Below are positions 34,944-47,528 of a stretch of DNA of 64,000 nt, one piece after another. Position 1 is the first letter of the stretch. Each line of letters begins with the position of its first letter. The notes beneath the pieces were generated by a model that was not told where the DNA came from, searched no databases, and saw only the letters and a program-made list of their open reading frames with translations. The translations under genes and the position numbers were made by a program. Source of the DNA: Methylophilus sp. GTDB lineage: Bacteria > Pseudomonadota > Gammaproteobacteria > Burkholderiales > Methylophilaceae. The stretch is from the NCBI GenBank assembly GCA_030696695.1, contig JAUYRP010000034.1, positions 62,001-126,000 of the forward strand, in the 5' to 3' direction.

Positions 34944-37298
34944 TTATGCGTACAGTTGTTGTTCAAGTTCTTTTAAGGCTTGCAAATAGGCTGGCTTGCC
35001 ACCAAAGGCTGAAATCAGCTCTGGTGCGCTACCCATGCTTTTGAACGGGTCTAGAGTGAGTATTTTAATGTCTTCGATATTCTCGACACCGGTATCGGCG
35101 TATTTTTCTAGCAAGGCATTGAGCACTTGGCGCGCTTGTTCGCCATATTTAGCAAAGTAGTTGCGCTTTTTAACTTGCTCGGCGCGTTCTTTGCGGGTGA
35201 GTGGTGGTTGGTCAAACGCCACATGGCAGATGAGATCAAAGGCATCAAAATCTTTGCCGACTTCTTCGGCTAAAGCATCCAGCAACACCCCATGCTGTTC
35301 AAGCTCATCAATCAAAGCGGCTTTGCGTTCTGCACTGGTCCAAGTTTTTAAAAAGTCATCCAGCGAGGCGTAATCCTTACGCACGGTGTGGCGCGTGTAA
35401 TCTTTCAGCGACTCGGTAATCAGCTTGCCTTCCGGGCCGTAATATTGAACGCGTTCAGATACGACATGAACGGTGACATTGCCTACGACGTATTTAACCC
35501 GGCCTAGCCCAGGTTCTGGTTCGGGACCGAATGGATCATCTTCGCCGCCCTCGCCTGCAGCGCCGCCTGTTTGTGTCGATGTGTCTTCGTCTTCTGGCGG
35601 TACTACTGGCTGATCTGGTTTTGGCTCATAAACTACAATTGGTGGGCCATTAAACTTTTCGTCCGCAAACAGTTCGGTGGCTTTTTTAAAGTCCATGATG
35701 GTAAACCAGTATTTGCCATAGTCTTCATTGATGCGTGTGCCACGGCCAATAATCTGTTTAAACTCGGTCATGGATTTAATGTTTTGGTCGAGCACGACCA
35801 ATTTACAGGTTTGTGCATCTACGCCTGTGGTCATGAGCTTGGATGTACAAGCTATCACTGGGTAACGTTCTTCTGGGTTGATGAAGTTATCTAACTCGGC
35901 TTTTCCTTCGTTTTCATCGCCAGTAATGCGCATGATGTATTTGCGGTTTTCTTTTACGCGCTCTGGATTCAAATTTACCAAGGCCTGACGCATGCGCTCT
36001 GCATGGTCAATGTCATCACAAAACACGATGGTTTTGGCATAAGAGTCGGTGAGTGTGAGGTATTCGGTAATTTTTTGGGCCACTAACTCAGTGCGCTTTT
36101 CTAACACCAAAGTTCTATCCATATCGGTTTGGTTGTAGATGCGGTCTTCAATCAGCTGACCTTTTTTATCCACCTGCCCTGCGTTGGGTCGCCAACCTTG
36201 TAAGTCTTTATCTATATCAATGCGCACCACTTTGTATGGCGCTAAAAAGCCATCTTCAATGCCTTGTTTCAGCGTGTAGCTGTACACAGGCTCACCAAAG
36301 TAAGTGATACTAGAAATCTCTTTGGTTTCTTTGGGTGTGGCGGTTAAACCGATGTGGGTGGCTTTATTAAAGTATTCCAACACTTCACGCCAGGCTGAGT
36401 CTTCTGATGCGCTGCCTCGGTGGCATTCATCGACCACGATTAAATCAAAAAAGTCTGGGCTAAATTGCTTGTAGATGTTTTTGTCTTCTTCATTACCTGT
36501 CACTGCTTGATAGAGCGAAAGATAAATCTCGTAGCTTTTATCAATTTGGCGCTTGCTGATTTTAGTCATCGCCGCGCCAAAAGGTTTGAAGTCATTGTTC
36601 TTGGTTTGGTCGACCAGAATATTGCGGTCAGCTAGAAACAGAATGCGTTTTTTAGTACCTGATTTCCATAAACGCCAAATAATTTGAAAGGCGGTATAGG
36701 TTTTACCTGTGCCAGTCGCCATGACAAGCAACACACGTTGTTGCCCGCGAGCGACTGCTTCAATGGTGTTGTTGATGGCGCTGGCTTGGTAATATCGTGG
36801 CGCGCGGCCTGAGCCGTCATCATAATAGGGCATTTCTACTGTGCTTTTAGCTTGCTCAGTCTGAATGCCTTTCCAAACGCAATAGCGCTGCCAGAGTGCT
36901 TCAGGGCTTGGAAATTCGTTGAGCGCTATTTCTTGCTCAATGCGACTGGAATTGCCAGTGCGGTCATGCATTAAAAAGGCATCACCGTTAGAGCTAAATA
37001 CAAAGGGGATTTCTAAGGTCTCGGCATAGTTAAGCGCTTGTTGCATGCCTGCCCCGACGCTATGGCCATTGTCTTTGGCTTCGATAATGGCGATAGGGAT
37101 ATTAGATTTGTAATAGAGAATATAGTCAGCGCGTTTTTGCTCACCACGGCTATGCAGCTTGCCACGCACAATGATGCGACCTTTGGTAAAGCTTACTTCT
37201 TCACGTACTTGCATATGTATATCCCAACCCGCCTCTTGAATAGCGGGTGAAATAAACTTAGTGCATATATCGCGTTCAGATAACTTTTTCTTATCCAA
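34944..37298 (-). CDS. hsdR: Type I restriction endonuclease HsdR
   Basis: The 784-residue translocating restriction subunit has an N-terminal nuclease domain with a PD-(D/E)xK-like [20 protein letters not shown]. The SF2 helicase motor follows: motif [17 protein letters not shown]-like [12 protein letters not shown] motif LTATPKET and the late [15 protein letters not shown]-terminal helical domain binds the methylase. It is first in the operon, separated from gyrB by a terminator. All key motifs are intact, so the system looks active. Confidence 0.96.
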   Translation of the reverse strand: MDKKKLSERDICTKFISPAIQEAGWDIHMQVREEVSFTKGRIIVRGKLHSRGEQKRADYILYYKSNIPIAIIEAKDNGHSVGAGMQQALNYAETLEIPFVFSSNGDAFLMHDRTGNSSRIEQEIALNEFPSPEALWQRYCVWKGIQTEQAKSTVEMPYYDDGSGRAPRYYQASAINNTIEAVARGQQRVLLVMATGTGKTYTAFQIIWRLWKSGTKKRILFLADRNILVDQTKNNDFKPFGAAMTKISKRQIDKSYEIYLSLYQAVTGNEEDKNIYKQFSPDFFDLIVVDECHRGSASEDSAWREVLEYFNKATHIGLTATPKETKEISSITYFGEPVYSYTLKQGIEDGFLAPYKVVRIDIDKDLQGWRPNAGQVDKKGQLIEDRIYNQTDMDRTLVLEKRTELVAQKITEYLTLTDSYAKTIVFCDDIDHAERMRQALVNLNPERVKENRKYIMRITGDENEGKAELDNFINPEERYPVIACTSKLMTTGVDAQTCKLVVLDQNIKSMTEFKQIIGRGTRINEDYGKYWFTIMDFKKATELFADEKFNGPPIVVYEPKPDQPVVPPEDEDTSTQTGGAAGEGGEDDPFGPEPEPGLGRVKYVVGNVTVHVVSERVQYYGPEGKLITESLKDYTRHTVRKDYASLDDFLKTWTSAERKAALIDELEQHGVLLDALAEEVGKDFDAFDLICHVAFDQPPLTRKERAEQVKKRNYFAKYGEQARQVLNALLEKYADTGVENIEDIKILTLDPFKSMGSAPELISAFGGKPAYLQALKELEQQLYA

Positions 37299-37378
37299 TT
37301 TAGAAGCCCGTCTTTATTTTTAGTGTTACTTTAAATCAATGATTAGTATTTAAAACCCTTATTACTATTTTATGCATT

Positions 37379-37402
37379 AAAAAAGCCCTTTCGGGCTTTT
37401 TT
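37379..37402 (-). terminator. Intrinsic terminator after gyrB
   Basis: AAAAAAGCCC-TTTC-GGGCTTTTTT forms a symmetrical hairpin with a U-run on both strands. It lies 62 bases after the gyrB stop and upstream of hsdR, isolating the restriction operon from replication genes. Confidence 0.9.
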
Positions 37403-37463
37403 AATATTCACTCAAAATATAGAAAATTGCGAATTATTCATAGTTTTGTGCAAACCTACAAAA

Positions 37464-41011
<3,548 letters not shown>

Positions 41012-41269
41012 AATGTTACCTATTTATTTTTGCTTAATTAACTATTTAATATATAAATAAAACAATAGTAATAATAATGATGTAAAAAACTGTTGATAAC
41101 CTAATATAACTATTATATTCAATACGTTATTTAATTTTTACCATGTGTAAAACTATCAATAGTTCTGTGTATACATTGTGCATAACTATTGAGAATCATT
41201 CATTTCAACCGCTACGCATATTTCATACACAACTAAATTCACTACTTATCCACAACCCTACTCAACCAA
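41012..41269. other. oriC: Candidate chromosomal origin oriC (dnaA-dnaN gap)
   Basis: This AT-rich gap contains a perfect DnaA box TTATCCACA (41246-41254) and near-consensus sites TGTTGATAA (41091-41099), TGTGTAAAA (41144-41152), TGTGTATAC (41166-41174) and TGTGCATAA (41177-41185). A run of triplets TAG-TAA-TAA-TAA-TGA (41066-41080) next to the first box resembles DnaA-trio elements, beside a very AT-rich stretch suited to unwinding. Gene orientation changes at the adjacent dnaA/rpmH boundary, consistent with an origin here. The dnaA-rpmH gap also has one perfect box, so a bipartite origin is possible. Confidence 0.7.
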
Positions 41270-42697
41270 TTAATCTCGAATCACTTGCGTTAAAAACCCA
41301 ATATCTCTGGCTATTGTTTGATCATTTAACCGGAGTTGCTCAATTTCCTCGCAAGCATGCATCACCGTGGTATGGTGGCGGCTACCAAACGCTTCTCCAA
41401 TTTCAGGAAAGCTGTGATTCGTTAGTTCACGGGCGAGACTCATTGCTATCTGTCTTGGCCTAGCAAAATTACGTGTACGTTTTTTACTGTACATTTCACT
41501 GACTTTAATTTTGTAGTAGTCAGCCACCGTCTTTTGTATATTCTCAATGGTAATCTGACGACCACGTACCGCAATCAAATCACGTAAAGCATCTTTAGCC
41601 AGATGAATATCAATAGGGTGCCCAGTAAAATTAGCCATTGCAATAATACGGTTTAATGCACCTTCTAACTCTCTCACACTAGAACGAATTTGCTTAGCGA
41701 CAAAAAACGCGACATCTTCATGCAGATGGATATTAACGCTTTCAGCTTTTTTAAGCAAAATAGCCACGCGCATTTCTAGCTCAGGTGGTTCAATCGCAAC
41801 GGTTAATCCCCAACTAAATCGGGTACGTAAGCGCTCATCCACATCGATAATTTCTTTTGGATAAGTATCGCAAGTAATGACAATCTGCTTTTTTTCTTCA
41901 ATCAACGTGTTAAAAGCGTAAAAAAACTCTTCTTGCGTGCGTGTTTTTTTAGCAAAAAACTGAATATCATCAATCAACAGTAAATCCAATGAGTGGTATT
42001 GCTGCTTAAAATCATCAAACGCTTTATTTTCGTAGGCTTTGACTACATCAGAAACATAGCGTTCTGCATGCAAATAGCGGATGTTAGCATCAGGCTTTTG
42101 TGCTTTTAAGTGGTTGCCTATCGCCTGTAGCAAATGGGTTTTGCCTAACCCAACGCCACCATAAATAAATAAGGGGTTATAGGCTTGCCCAGGATTATCC
42201 GCCACTTGTATTGCCGCTGCGCGCGCTAATTGGTTGGCGCGGCCCGTCACATAGTTATCAAAATTAAACGATAAATTTAAACCGGATGCTCGTTCATTGG
42301 TGCGACGTTCTGACGCTCTGTGTTGACCATTTAATTGGGGTAATTTATCGTGCGCCGTGGCAATAGAGGGATGTTTTCTACCGCTATTCAACTGATTTGG
42401 GCTAGCCTCAGCGTTGCGAACGTCCGGCATCACCCCATTTTTCTTGTGATCAGCAGCATCTGCAGCAAGTATGTCTAATTCAATTTGGATATGTTCTGGC
42501 AGTAATTCATCTGCAAGAATTTGAATTTTTGTGAAAAACTTATCTTTAATCCATTGTTGTACAAAGCGATTAGGCGCCAGCAACCTAATGGCATCAGGCC
42601 GCACGTCTACTTTCAATGGTTTTATCCATGTGTTAAATTGCTGCGGCGAGAGCTCTTTCTCGAACCGTAGCAAACAAGTAGACCAAAAGTTATCCAT
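41270..42697 (-). CDS. dnaA: Chromosomal replication initiator DnaA
   Basis: The 475-residue AAA+ initiator binds DnaA boxes and opens the origin. The N-terminal DnaB-interaction domain (FEKELSPQQFNTWIKPL) is followed by a poorly conserved linker. Then come Walker A GGVGLGKTH at 180-188, Walker B LLLIDDIQFF, and the C-terminal DNA-binding signature (FGSRHHTTVMHACEEI). It is flanked on both sides by intergenic DnaA boxes, so autoregulation is likely. It is divergent from rpmH. Confidence 0.98.
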   Translation of the reverse strand: MDNFWSTCLLRFEKELSPQQFNTWIKPLKVDVRPDAIRLLAPNRFVQQWIKDKFFTKIQILADELLPEHIQIELDILAADAADHKKNGVMPDVRNAEASPNQLNSGRKHPSIATAHDKLPQLNGQHRASERRTNERASGLNLSFNFDNYVTGRANQLARAAAIQVADNPGQAYNPLFIYGGVGLGKTHLLQAIGNHLKAQKPDANIRYLHAERYVSDVVKAYENKAFDDFKQQYHSLDLLLIDDIQFFAKKTRTQEEFFYAFNTLIEEKKQIVITCDTYPKEIIDVDERLRTRFSWGLTVAIEPPELEMRVAILLKKAESVNIHLHEDVAFFVAKQIRSSVRELEGALNRIIAMANFTGHPIDIHLAKDALRDLIAVRGRQITIENIQKTVADYYKIKVSEMYSKKRTRNFARPRQIAMSLARELTNHSFPEIGEAFGSRHHTTVMHACEEIEQLRLNDQTIARDIGFLTQVIRD

Positions 42698-42844
42698 TGA
42701 TACCTAAAATTTAAAAATCAGAATAAATCATAAGACTATATCATTTACCTGAGTAAATAATAATTTAAGTATTTGATTTAATTAAATATTTTATTTATTG
42801 TTAAGAATGATTCTCAAATAAGATTTTAACGCTTTTATGCAGAC

Positions 42845-42853
42845 TTATCCACA
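42845..42853 (+). promoter_or_regulatory. DnaA box in dnaA-rpmH gap
   Basis: Exact consensus TTATCCACA located 148 bases upstream of the dnaA start. It may mediate DnaA autorepression or be part of a bipartite origin. Confidence 0.75.
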
Positions 42854-42897
42854 GCTATTCTTAAATAATTAACAATGATAAATCAATAAAAAAATCA

Positions 42898-42927
42898 TTG
42901 ACATAGGTAGTGTAAATGCGGTTTAAT
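42898..42927 (+). promoter_or_regulatory. Promoter of rpmH operon
   Basis: Perfect -35 TTGACA (42898-42903) with a -10 candidate TTTAAT (42922-42927, 18-base spacer; TTAATA one base later is similar). It lies 55 bases before the rpmH start codon. Confidence 0.6.
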
Positions 42928-42981
42928 ACACGGCTTTGTAAAACACGTAAAACGAACGCCGCACTTGGCTTGGAGATTTAA

Positions 42982-43116
42982 ATGAAACGTACCTATCAAC
43001 CATCTAAAACACGTCGTGCACGCACACACGGTTTTTTAGTGCGCATGAAAACCAAAGGTGGTCGTGCAGTGATTGCAGCTCGCCGAGCAAAAGGTCGTAA
43101 ACGCTTAGGTTTATAA
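42982..43116 (+). CDS. rpmH: 50S ribosomal protein L34
   Basis: The 44-residue, highly basic protein [20 protein letters not shown] ending RKRLGL is a full-length L34. TGGAGATTTAA before the ATG is a good ribosome-binding site. It heads the conserved rpmH-rnpA-yidD-yidC-mnmE cluster beside the origin. Confidence 0.98.
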   Translation: MKRTYQPSKTRRARTHGFLVRMKTKGGRAVIAARRAKGRKRLGL

Positions 43117-43143
43117 TCATCTCATTGCAGAAGCTTTAAGCTG

Positions 43144-43485
43144 ATGCAACCGCTGATAATGCTAAAAAAAACGGATGAATTTTCATCCGTTTTTAGTTTC
43201 AGAAAACGCATATCATCACACTTTTTTGTAGTACATTACAGACCAAATGATACGCAAGTGATGCGCATTGGGTTTGTGGTAGCAAAAAAGGTGGCAAAAC
43301 ACGCAGTAGATAGAAACTACATGCGACGTGTATTGCGAGAAATCTGTCGTCATGGATTGATGGTAAATCTGGAGGCAGATGCAGTGATTCAAGTACATAA
43401 AAAATTTGTGCACCAAGATTTTAGCCAAGTGAAACAAGAGCTTAATGTGATTTTTGAGAAAATACAGAAGCGACTCAATGGCTAA
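43144..43485 (+). CDS. rnpA: Ribonuclease P protein component
   Basis: The 113-residue basic protein helps RNase P RNA trim tRNA 5' ends. The family signature appears as RNYMRRVLREICR (usually RNRxKRxxRE), after GFVVAKKVAKHAVD. It starts 27 bases after rpmH; MLKKTDEFS at 43159 is an alternative start and is closer to the usual N-terminus. The catalytic RNA is not in this window. Confidence 0.96.
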   Translation: MQPLIMLKKTDEFSSVFSFRKRISSHFFVVHYRPNDTQVMRIGFVVAKKVAKHAVDRNYMRRVLREICRHGLMVNLEADAVIQVHKKFVHQDFSQVKQELNVIFEKIQKRLNG

Positions 43486-43546
43486 ATATTGTGAATATGG
43501 ATATCGGGTAAGTTTCGGTTAACGATCATGGTTAGGAAATAACCAC

Positions 43547-43756
43547 ATGCGTAAAGTAGCAATAGTGTTGGTCAAATGTTATCAATGGATATTGAGTCCA
43601 TTTGTCGGCATGCACTGCCGCTTCACGCCAAGTTGTTCTCAATATGCCATAGCGGCCATCACTAAACACGGGACTATCAAGGGTGGATATTATGCCCTGT
43701 TGCGTATTGCAAGATGTCATCCTTGGCATGCAGGTGGTCATGACCCAGTCCCTTAA
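43547..43756 (+). CDS. yidD: Membrane protein insertion efficiency factor YidD
   Basis: A 69-residue protein with the complete YidD pattern: YQWILSPFVGMHCRFTPSCS, then YYALLRIARCHPWHAGGHDP. The three cysteines are kept. It is a small inner-membrane-associated helper of protein insertion and lies between rnpA and yidC, as in most bacteria. AGGAAATAAC precedes the ATG. Confidence 0.96.
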   Translation: MRKVAIVLVKCYQWILSPFVGMHCRFTPSCSQYAIAAITKHGTIKGGYYALLRIARCHPWHAGGHDPVP

Positions 43757-43798
43757 ATCAATTCCTCTTTTAATCATCATTATTTTTCAAAGAATGTT

Positions 43799-45421
43799 AT
43801 GGACACCAGACGTATAATTTTATTTGTCATTTTCTCCTTTTCTATCATGATGTTATGGGATGCGTGGCAACGTAAAGACGCACCGGAAACCGCATCTGTA
43901 GCACAAACAGCCACTACTACTGCAGGAGCAAGCGCTGATGCGTTGCCTACCGTGACTGCAACTGACCAGTTTAAATTAGCGCGTGGTCAGCGTGTGCTTG
44001 TAGAAACAGATTTGTTCAAGGCAGAAATTGACACGAATGGTGCTGATTTACGTCAGTTATCTTTACGTCAACATCGCGCTAATGAGGGTGATGGTGAGTA
44101 TGAGTTATTAAGCGATGCAGAAAAACCGATGCTTTATGTGGCGCAAACTGGGTTAAAAGGTGAGCACCTACCTACGCATCGTGCAATATTTACTTCTGCT
44201 CAGACGGAATACCGTATGGATGACGGTGCAGAGAGTTTGGAAGTTAGATTCACAGCGCCAGCAGAGAATGGCGTAGCCGTTGAAAAGGTCTATACTTTTC
44301 ACCGCAATAATTATGCGATTGATGTGCGTTACGAAATCAAAAATGATAGTGCTGCTGCCATTACAGCATCCGTGTATTACCAGATTATTCATGACAGTCA
44401 ATCGAACCAAGGTTCTGCGATGATGCCAACCTTTACAGGTGGTGCTTACTATAATGAAGCAGATAAATTCAATAAAGTGAAGTTTGATGACATGGCTAAA
44501 CAAGATTTGGCTTTGAAATCTAAAGATGGTTGGGTGGGCTTGGTGCAGCATTATTTTGTCGGCGCATGGATTCCACAAGAGGGACTAGAGCGCAAGTTTT
44601 ATACCTCAAAATTAACAGACCAATATTTTTCGATTGGTACCATCAGTCCATTGGCTTCAATCGAAGCGGGTAAAACACTGGCTGTGCCTGCACGCTTGTA
44701 TGTAGGGCCGCAAACACAGAAAGACTTAGAGGCAACTGCGCCTGGTCTAGAGTATGTGGTGGACTATGGTATTTTGACCGTCATTGCTAAACCGCTGTTT
44801 TGGCTTTTATCGCAATTATATGAATGGGTCAAAAACTGGGGTGTAGCGATTATTTTGCTCACAGTCATTATCAAAGCCGCATTCTTCAAGTTATCAGCAT
44901 CGAGCTATAAAAGCATGGCACAAATGCGCGAGTTGGCACCACGCTTACAAGCAATGAAGGAAAAATTTGGTGACGATAAGCAAAAAATGCAGCAAGCGAT
45001 GCTAGAAATGTATCGCACAGAAAAGATTAACCCGATGGGTGGTTGCTTACCTATTCTGGTGCAAATCCCTGTATTTATTGCGTTATATTGGGTGTTGCTA
45101 GGGTCGGTAGAACTGCGTCATGCACCGTTTTTCGGTTGGATCACAGACTTATCCGCGATTGACCCATGGTATATCTTGCCATTACTTATGGGTGCAACCA
45201 TGATTATTCAAACTTACTTGAATCCTGCACCAACTGACCCAATTCAAGCCAAGGTCATGAAGATCATGCCGGTAGTATTCAGTATTTTCTTCTTTTTCTT
45301 CCCAGCGGGTTTGGTATTGTACTGGCTAGTGAATAATATCTTGTCCATCTGGCAACAGTGGTACATCAACAAAACGATTCATGCGGAAGCGTTAGCTAAA
45401 AAAGGCCACGCTAAGAAGTAG
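43799..45421 (+). CDS. yidC: Membrane protein insertase YidC
   Basis: The 540-residue inner-membrane insertase is of the Gram-negative type: an N-terminal helix ([20 protein letters not shown]), a large periplasmic domain (about 60-330) and the conserved five-helix core including [20 protein letters not shown] and [20 protein letters not shown]. It inserts proteins such as the ATP synthase c subunit, encoded further along in this window. It is 42 bases after yidD and 11 bases before mnmE. Confidence 0.98.
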   Translation: MDTRRIILFVIFSFSIMMLWDAWQRKDAPETASVAQTATTTAGASADALPTVTATDQFKLARGQRVLVETDLFKAEIDTNGADLRQLSLRQHRANEGDGEYELLSDAEKPMLYVAQTGLKGEHLPTHRAIFTSAQTEYRMDDGAESLEVRFTAPAENGVAVEKVYTFHRNNYAIDVRYEIKNDSAAAITASVYYQIIHDSQSNQGSAMMPTFTGGAYYNEADKFNKVKFDDMAKQDLALKSKDGWVGLVQHYFVGAWIPQEGLERKFYTSKLTDQYFSIGTISPLASIEAGKTLAVPARLYVGPQTQKDLEATAPGLEYVVDYGILTVIAKPLFWLLSQLYEWVKNWGVAIILLTVIIKAAFFKLSASSYKSMAQMRELAPRLQAMKEKFGDDKQKMQQAMLEMYRTEKINPMGGCLPILVQIPVFIALYWVLLGSVELRHAPFFGWITDLSAIDPWYILPLLMGATMIIQTYLNPAPTDPIQAKVMKIMPVVFSIFFFFFPAGLVLYWLVNNILSIWQQWYINKTIHAEALAKKGHAKK

Positions 45422-45432
45422 TCCCTCCGCGT

Positions 45433-46779
45433 ATGGCTGATGACATACTAGACACGATTGCTGCCATCGCCACCGCAAGTGGCGCTGGCGGCATTGGGGT
45501 TGTACGTGTGTCTGGCCCATTAAGTCAATCTATCGCAAACTCTGTGTTGGGGCACTGCCCTTCCCCGCGTCATGCAGCCTATTTAGATTTTAAAGATGCG
45601 GATGGTCAGTTAATAGACCGTGGCATCGCGATTTATTACCCGAATCCCCACTCTTATACAGGTGAAGATGTTTTAGAGTTGCAAGCACATGGCGGCACCG
45701 CCTTGATGCAAATTTTGCTAGCGCGATGTATTGCTCTGGGCGCGCGCCAAGCGATGCCAGGCGAATTTACTAGACGTGCATACCTGAACGATAAGCTAGA
45801 CTTAGCACAAGCTGAGGCGGTTGCAGATCTCATCAATGCTGCCACTGAAGAAGCCGCTAAAAGCGCAGTGCGCTCTTTATCAGGCGAGTTTTCGCAAACG
45901 ATACATGCGTTGTTGCAACAGTTAATCGAACTGCGTATGTATGTAGAAGCGTGCTTGGACTTTCCTGAAGAAGAGATTGATTTTATTACACAAGGCCGTG
46001 TTGCAGAGAAAATCACACTGAATCAACAAGCGCTTGCACGGATTTTTAGCAAAGCCAAACAAGGTGCGTTATTGCGCGATGGTATTCATGTCGTGTTAAT
46101 TGGCCAGCCAAATGTAGGTAAATCTAGCTTGATGAATGCATTAGCTGGCGAAGAAGTGGCCATTGTCACACCCATTGCCGGCACAACACGAGATACTATT
46201 AAGAGTGCCATCCAAATTCAAGGGGTGCCTTTGCATGTGATTGATACAGCTGGCCTGCGTGATACAGAAGATGAAGTCGAAAAATTTGGTATTGCGCGAA
46301 CTTGGCGAGCCACAGAAACGGCCAATATCGCATTATTATTGCTTGACTCAACTCACGGCATTACCGAAAAAGAAAAATCGATTTTAGACCGCCTGCCGCA
46401 AGAAATCGCCAAAATTTGGGTACACAATAAAATTGATGTTTCGCAAGAGTCAGCAAAAATCACAGAAATCAATGGCCAGCACCATGTATTTCTTTCTGCT
46501 AAAACTGGTCAAGGTCTAGACTTGCTTAAGTCGCAGTTATTAAACTTTGCTGGATACCAAGCTTCCGGTGAGGGTGTCTTTATGGCGCGTGCTCGACACT
46601 TGAAAGCGCTTGATGAGGTGCGAGGTCATCTTGATCAAGCCGCACATCAAATCACTTCGGCTGAGTTGGTGGCTGAGGAGTTGCGCTTGGCACAAGAGGC
46701 GCTTAGTACGATTACTGGTGAGTTCACGCCGGATGATTTATTGGGTGAAATATTTAGTAAGTTTTGTATTGGCAAATAA
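45433..46779 (+). CDS. mnmE: tRNA modification GTPase MnmE
   Basis: The 448-residue GTPase forms a complex with MnmG to install the 5-carboxymethylaminomethyl group on wobble uridine 34. The N-terminal folate-binding domain ([20 protein letters not shown]), the G domain ([29 protein letters not shown]) and the C-terminal FCIGK with the essential cysteine are all present. Its partner mnmG lies 750 bases downstream. A terminator immediately follows the stop. Confidence 0.98.
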   Translation: MADDILDTIAAIATASGAGGIGVVRVSGPLSQSIANSVLGHCPSPRHAAYLDFKDADGQLIDRGIAIYYPNPHSYTGEDVLELQAHGGTALMQILLARCIALGARQAMPGEFTRRAYLNDKLDLAQAEAVADLINAATEEAAKSAVRSLSGEFSQTIHALLQQLIELRMYVEACLDFPEEEIDFITQGRVAEKITLNQQALARIFSKAKQGALLRDGIHVVLIGQPNVGKSSLMNALAGEEVAIVTPIAGTTRDTIKSAIQIQGVPLHVIDTAGLRDTEDEVEKFGIARTWRATETANIALLLLDSTHGITEKEKSILDRLPQEIAKIWVHNKIDVSQESAKITEINGQHHVFLSAKTGQGLDLLKSQLLNFAGYQASGEGVFMARARHLKALDEVRGHLDQAAHQITSAELVAEELRLAQEALSTITGEFTPDDLLGEIFSKFCIGK

Positions 46780-46780
46780 A

Positions 46781-46806
46781 AAGACCATCTTTGTAGATGG
46801 TCTTTT
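46781..46806. terminator. Bidirectional intrinsic terminator after mnmE
   Basis: Stem AGACCATCT / AGATGGTCT with loop TTGT, A-run on the left and T5 on the right, overlapping the mnmE stop region. It also serves the convergent DUF2853-like gene. Confidence 0.9.
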
Positions 46807-46828
46807 TAGCTATTTAGCGTGTGTTTGA

Positions 46829-47158
46829 TTACTTCACAAACAAACCTAATTTATTGTATTTGTCAGCTAGTAAATAATAAAAAGCTAGACGAGATTTAAA
46901 GCGCTCTTCTTTCAGCACTTCTGCTACCGCCGCAACCGCCGCATCCAAAGAAGCATCAGAATCTGTTAAGCCTAGTTTTTTCTTAAGAAAGTTTTCACGC
47001 ACAGTGACTCTTTCGGATTCATCACTCGCAGCAACATACTGTGAGTCATTGTTGGAAAGTACCAACGCATAGTTTTTTGCTAAGCCGTCTAGTGCTGCTG
47101 TATTCACGTTTTTTGCATATTTAGTCACGAAATCTTTATGCGCTTGAATATCTGCCAT
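46829..47158 (-). CDS. DUF2853-like protein
   Basis: A 109-residue soluble helical protein. The start MADIQAHKDF is preferred because GAGGAG lies eight bases upstream; the frame is open 15 codons further, but without a ribosome-binding site. The sequence (ALVLSNNDSQYVAASDESER, FLKKKLGLTD, FKSRLAFYYLLADKYNKL) matches my memory of the DUF2853 pattern. No function is known. It stands alone, convergent with mnmE. Confidence 0.72.
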   Translation of the reverse strand: MADIQAHKDFVTKYAKNVNTAALDGLAKNYALVLSNNDSQYVAASDESERVTVRENFLKKKLGLTDSDASLDAAVAAVAEVLKEERFKSRLAFYYLLADKYNKLGLFVK

Positions 47159-47353
47159 CTTAAATCTCCTCGGTGCATTGAAAAATATTAATTTTTTAAC
47201 CATCTAGCGATGGTGGAGGTGTGTTTGTAAGTGTTTATCTGTTGGGCTGTACGCCAGCATCCATTAAATAGCACACTTGCCATGTCGCCGATATCACTAT
47301 AGGCGCATCGAAGGCGATCCGTCAATAGTTAACGCGTAAACAATTGTTGCGAT

Positions 47354-47369
47354 TGTTCCACGTGGAACA
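47354..47369. promoter_or_regulatory. parS: parS site 1 (variant)
   Basis: TGTTCCACGTGGAACA is a perfect 16-bp palindrome differing from the canonical parS at two symmetrical positions. The same variant is known as a ParB site in Pseudomonas. ParB loads here and spreads. Confidence 0.85.
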
Positions 47370-47437
47370 ATGATTTTAAGAGAAAATTGCTGATTAAATA
47401 TAGCCTATCCAACTCCGATTGCGAGATATGATCGGTG

Positions 47438-47453
47438 TGTTTCACGTGAAACA
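47438..47453. promoter_or_regulatory. parS: parS site 2 (canonical)
   Basis: TGTTTCACGTGAAACA is the exact canonical chromosomal parS palindrome, 75 bases upstream of the mnmG start. It serves the ParA/ParB pair encoded 2.6 kb downstream. Confidence 0.95.
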
Positions 47454-47528
47454 TTGATAAATGTATGACGTAACTATCTGTTTTGCTATAAAATTCCACT
47501 TTTAGTTGTATTGCTAGAAATAGATTAA

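Larger units (their letters stand above)
47204..47528. other. Intergenic region with two parS sites, 325 bases
   Basis: Between the DUF2853-like gene and mnmG. It holds two 16-bp parS palindromes 84 bases apart and the mnmG promoter, which I could not place firmly. Confidence 0.8.

Noticed and set aside
42800-42818. Fur box reading of AAGAATGATTCTC
   Set aside because: Only partial match to the Fur consensus and no iron gene adjacent; the 13-bp repeat with the other side of dnaA is a better description.
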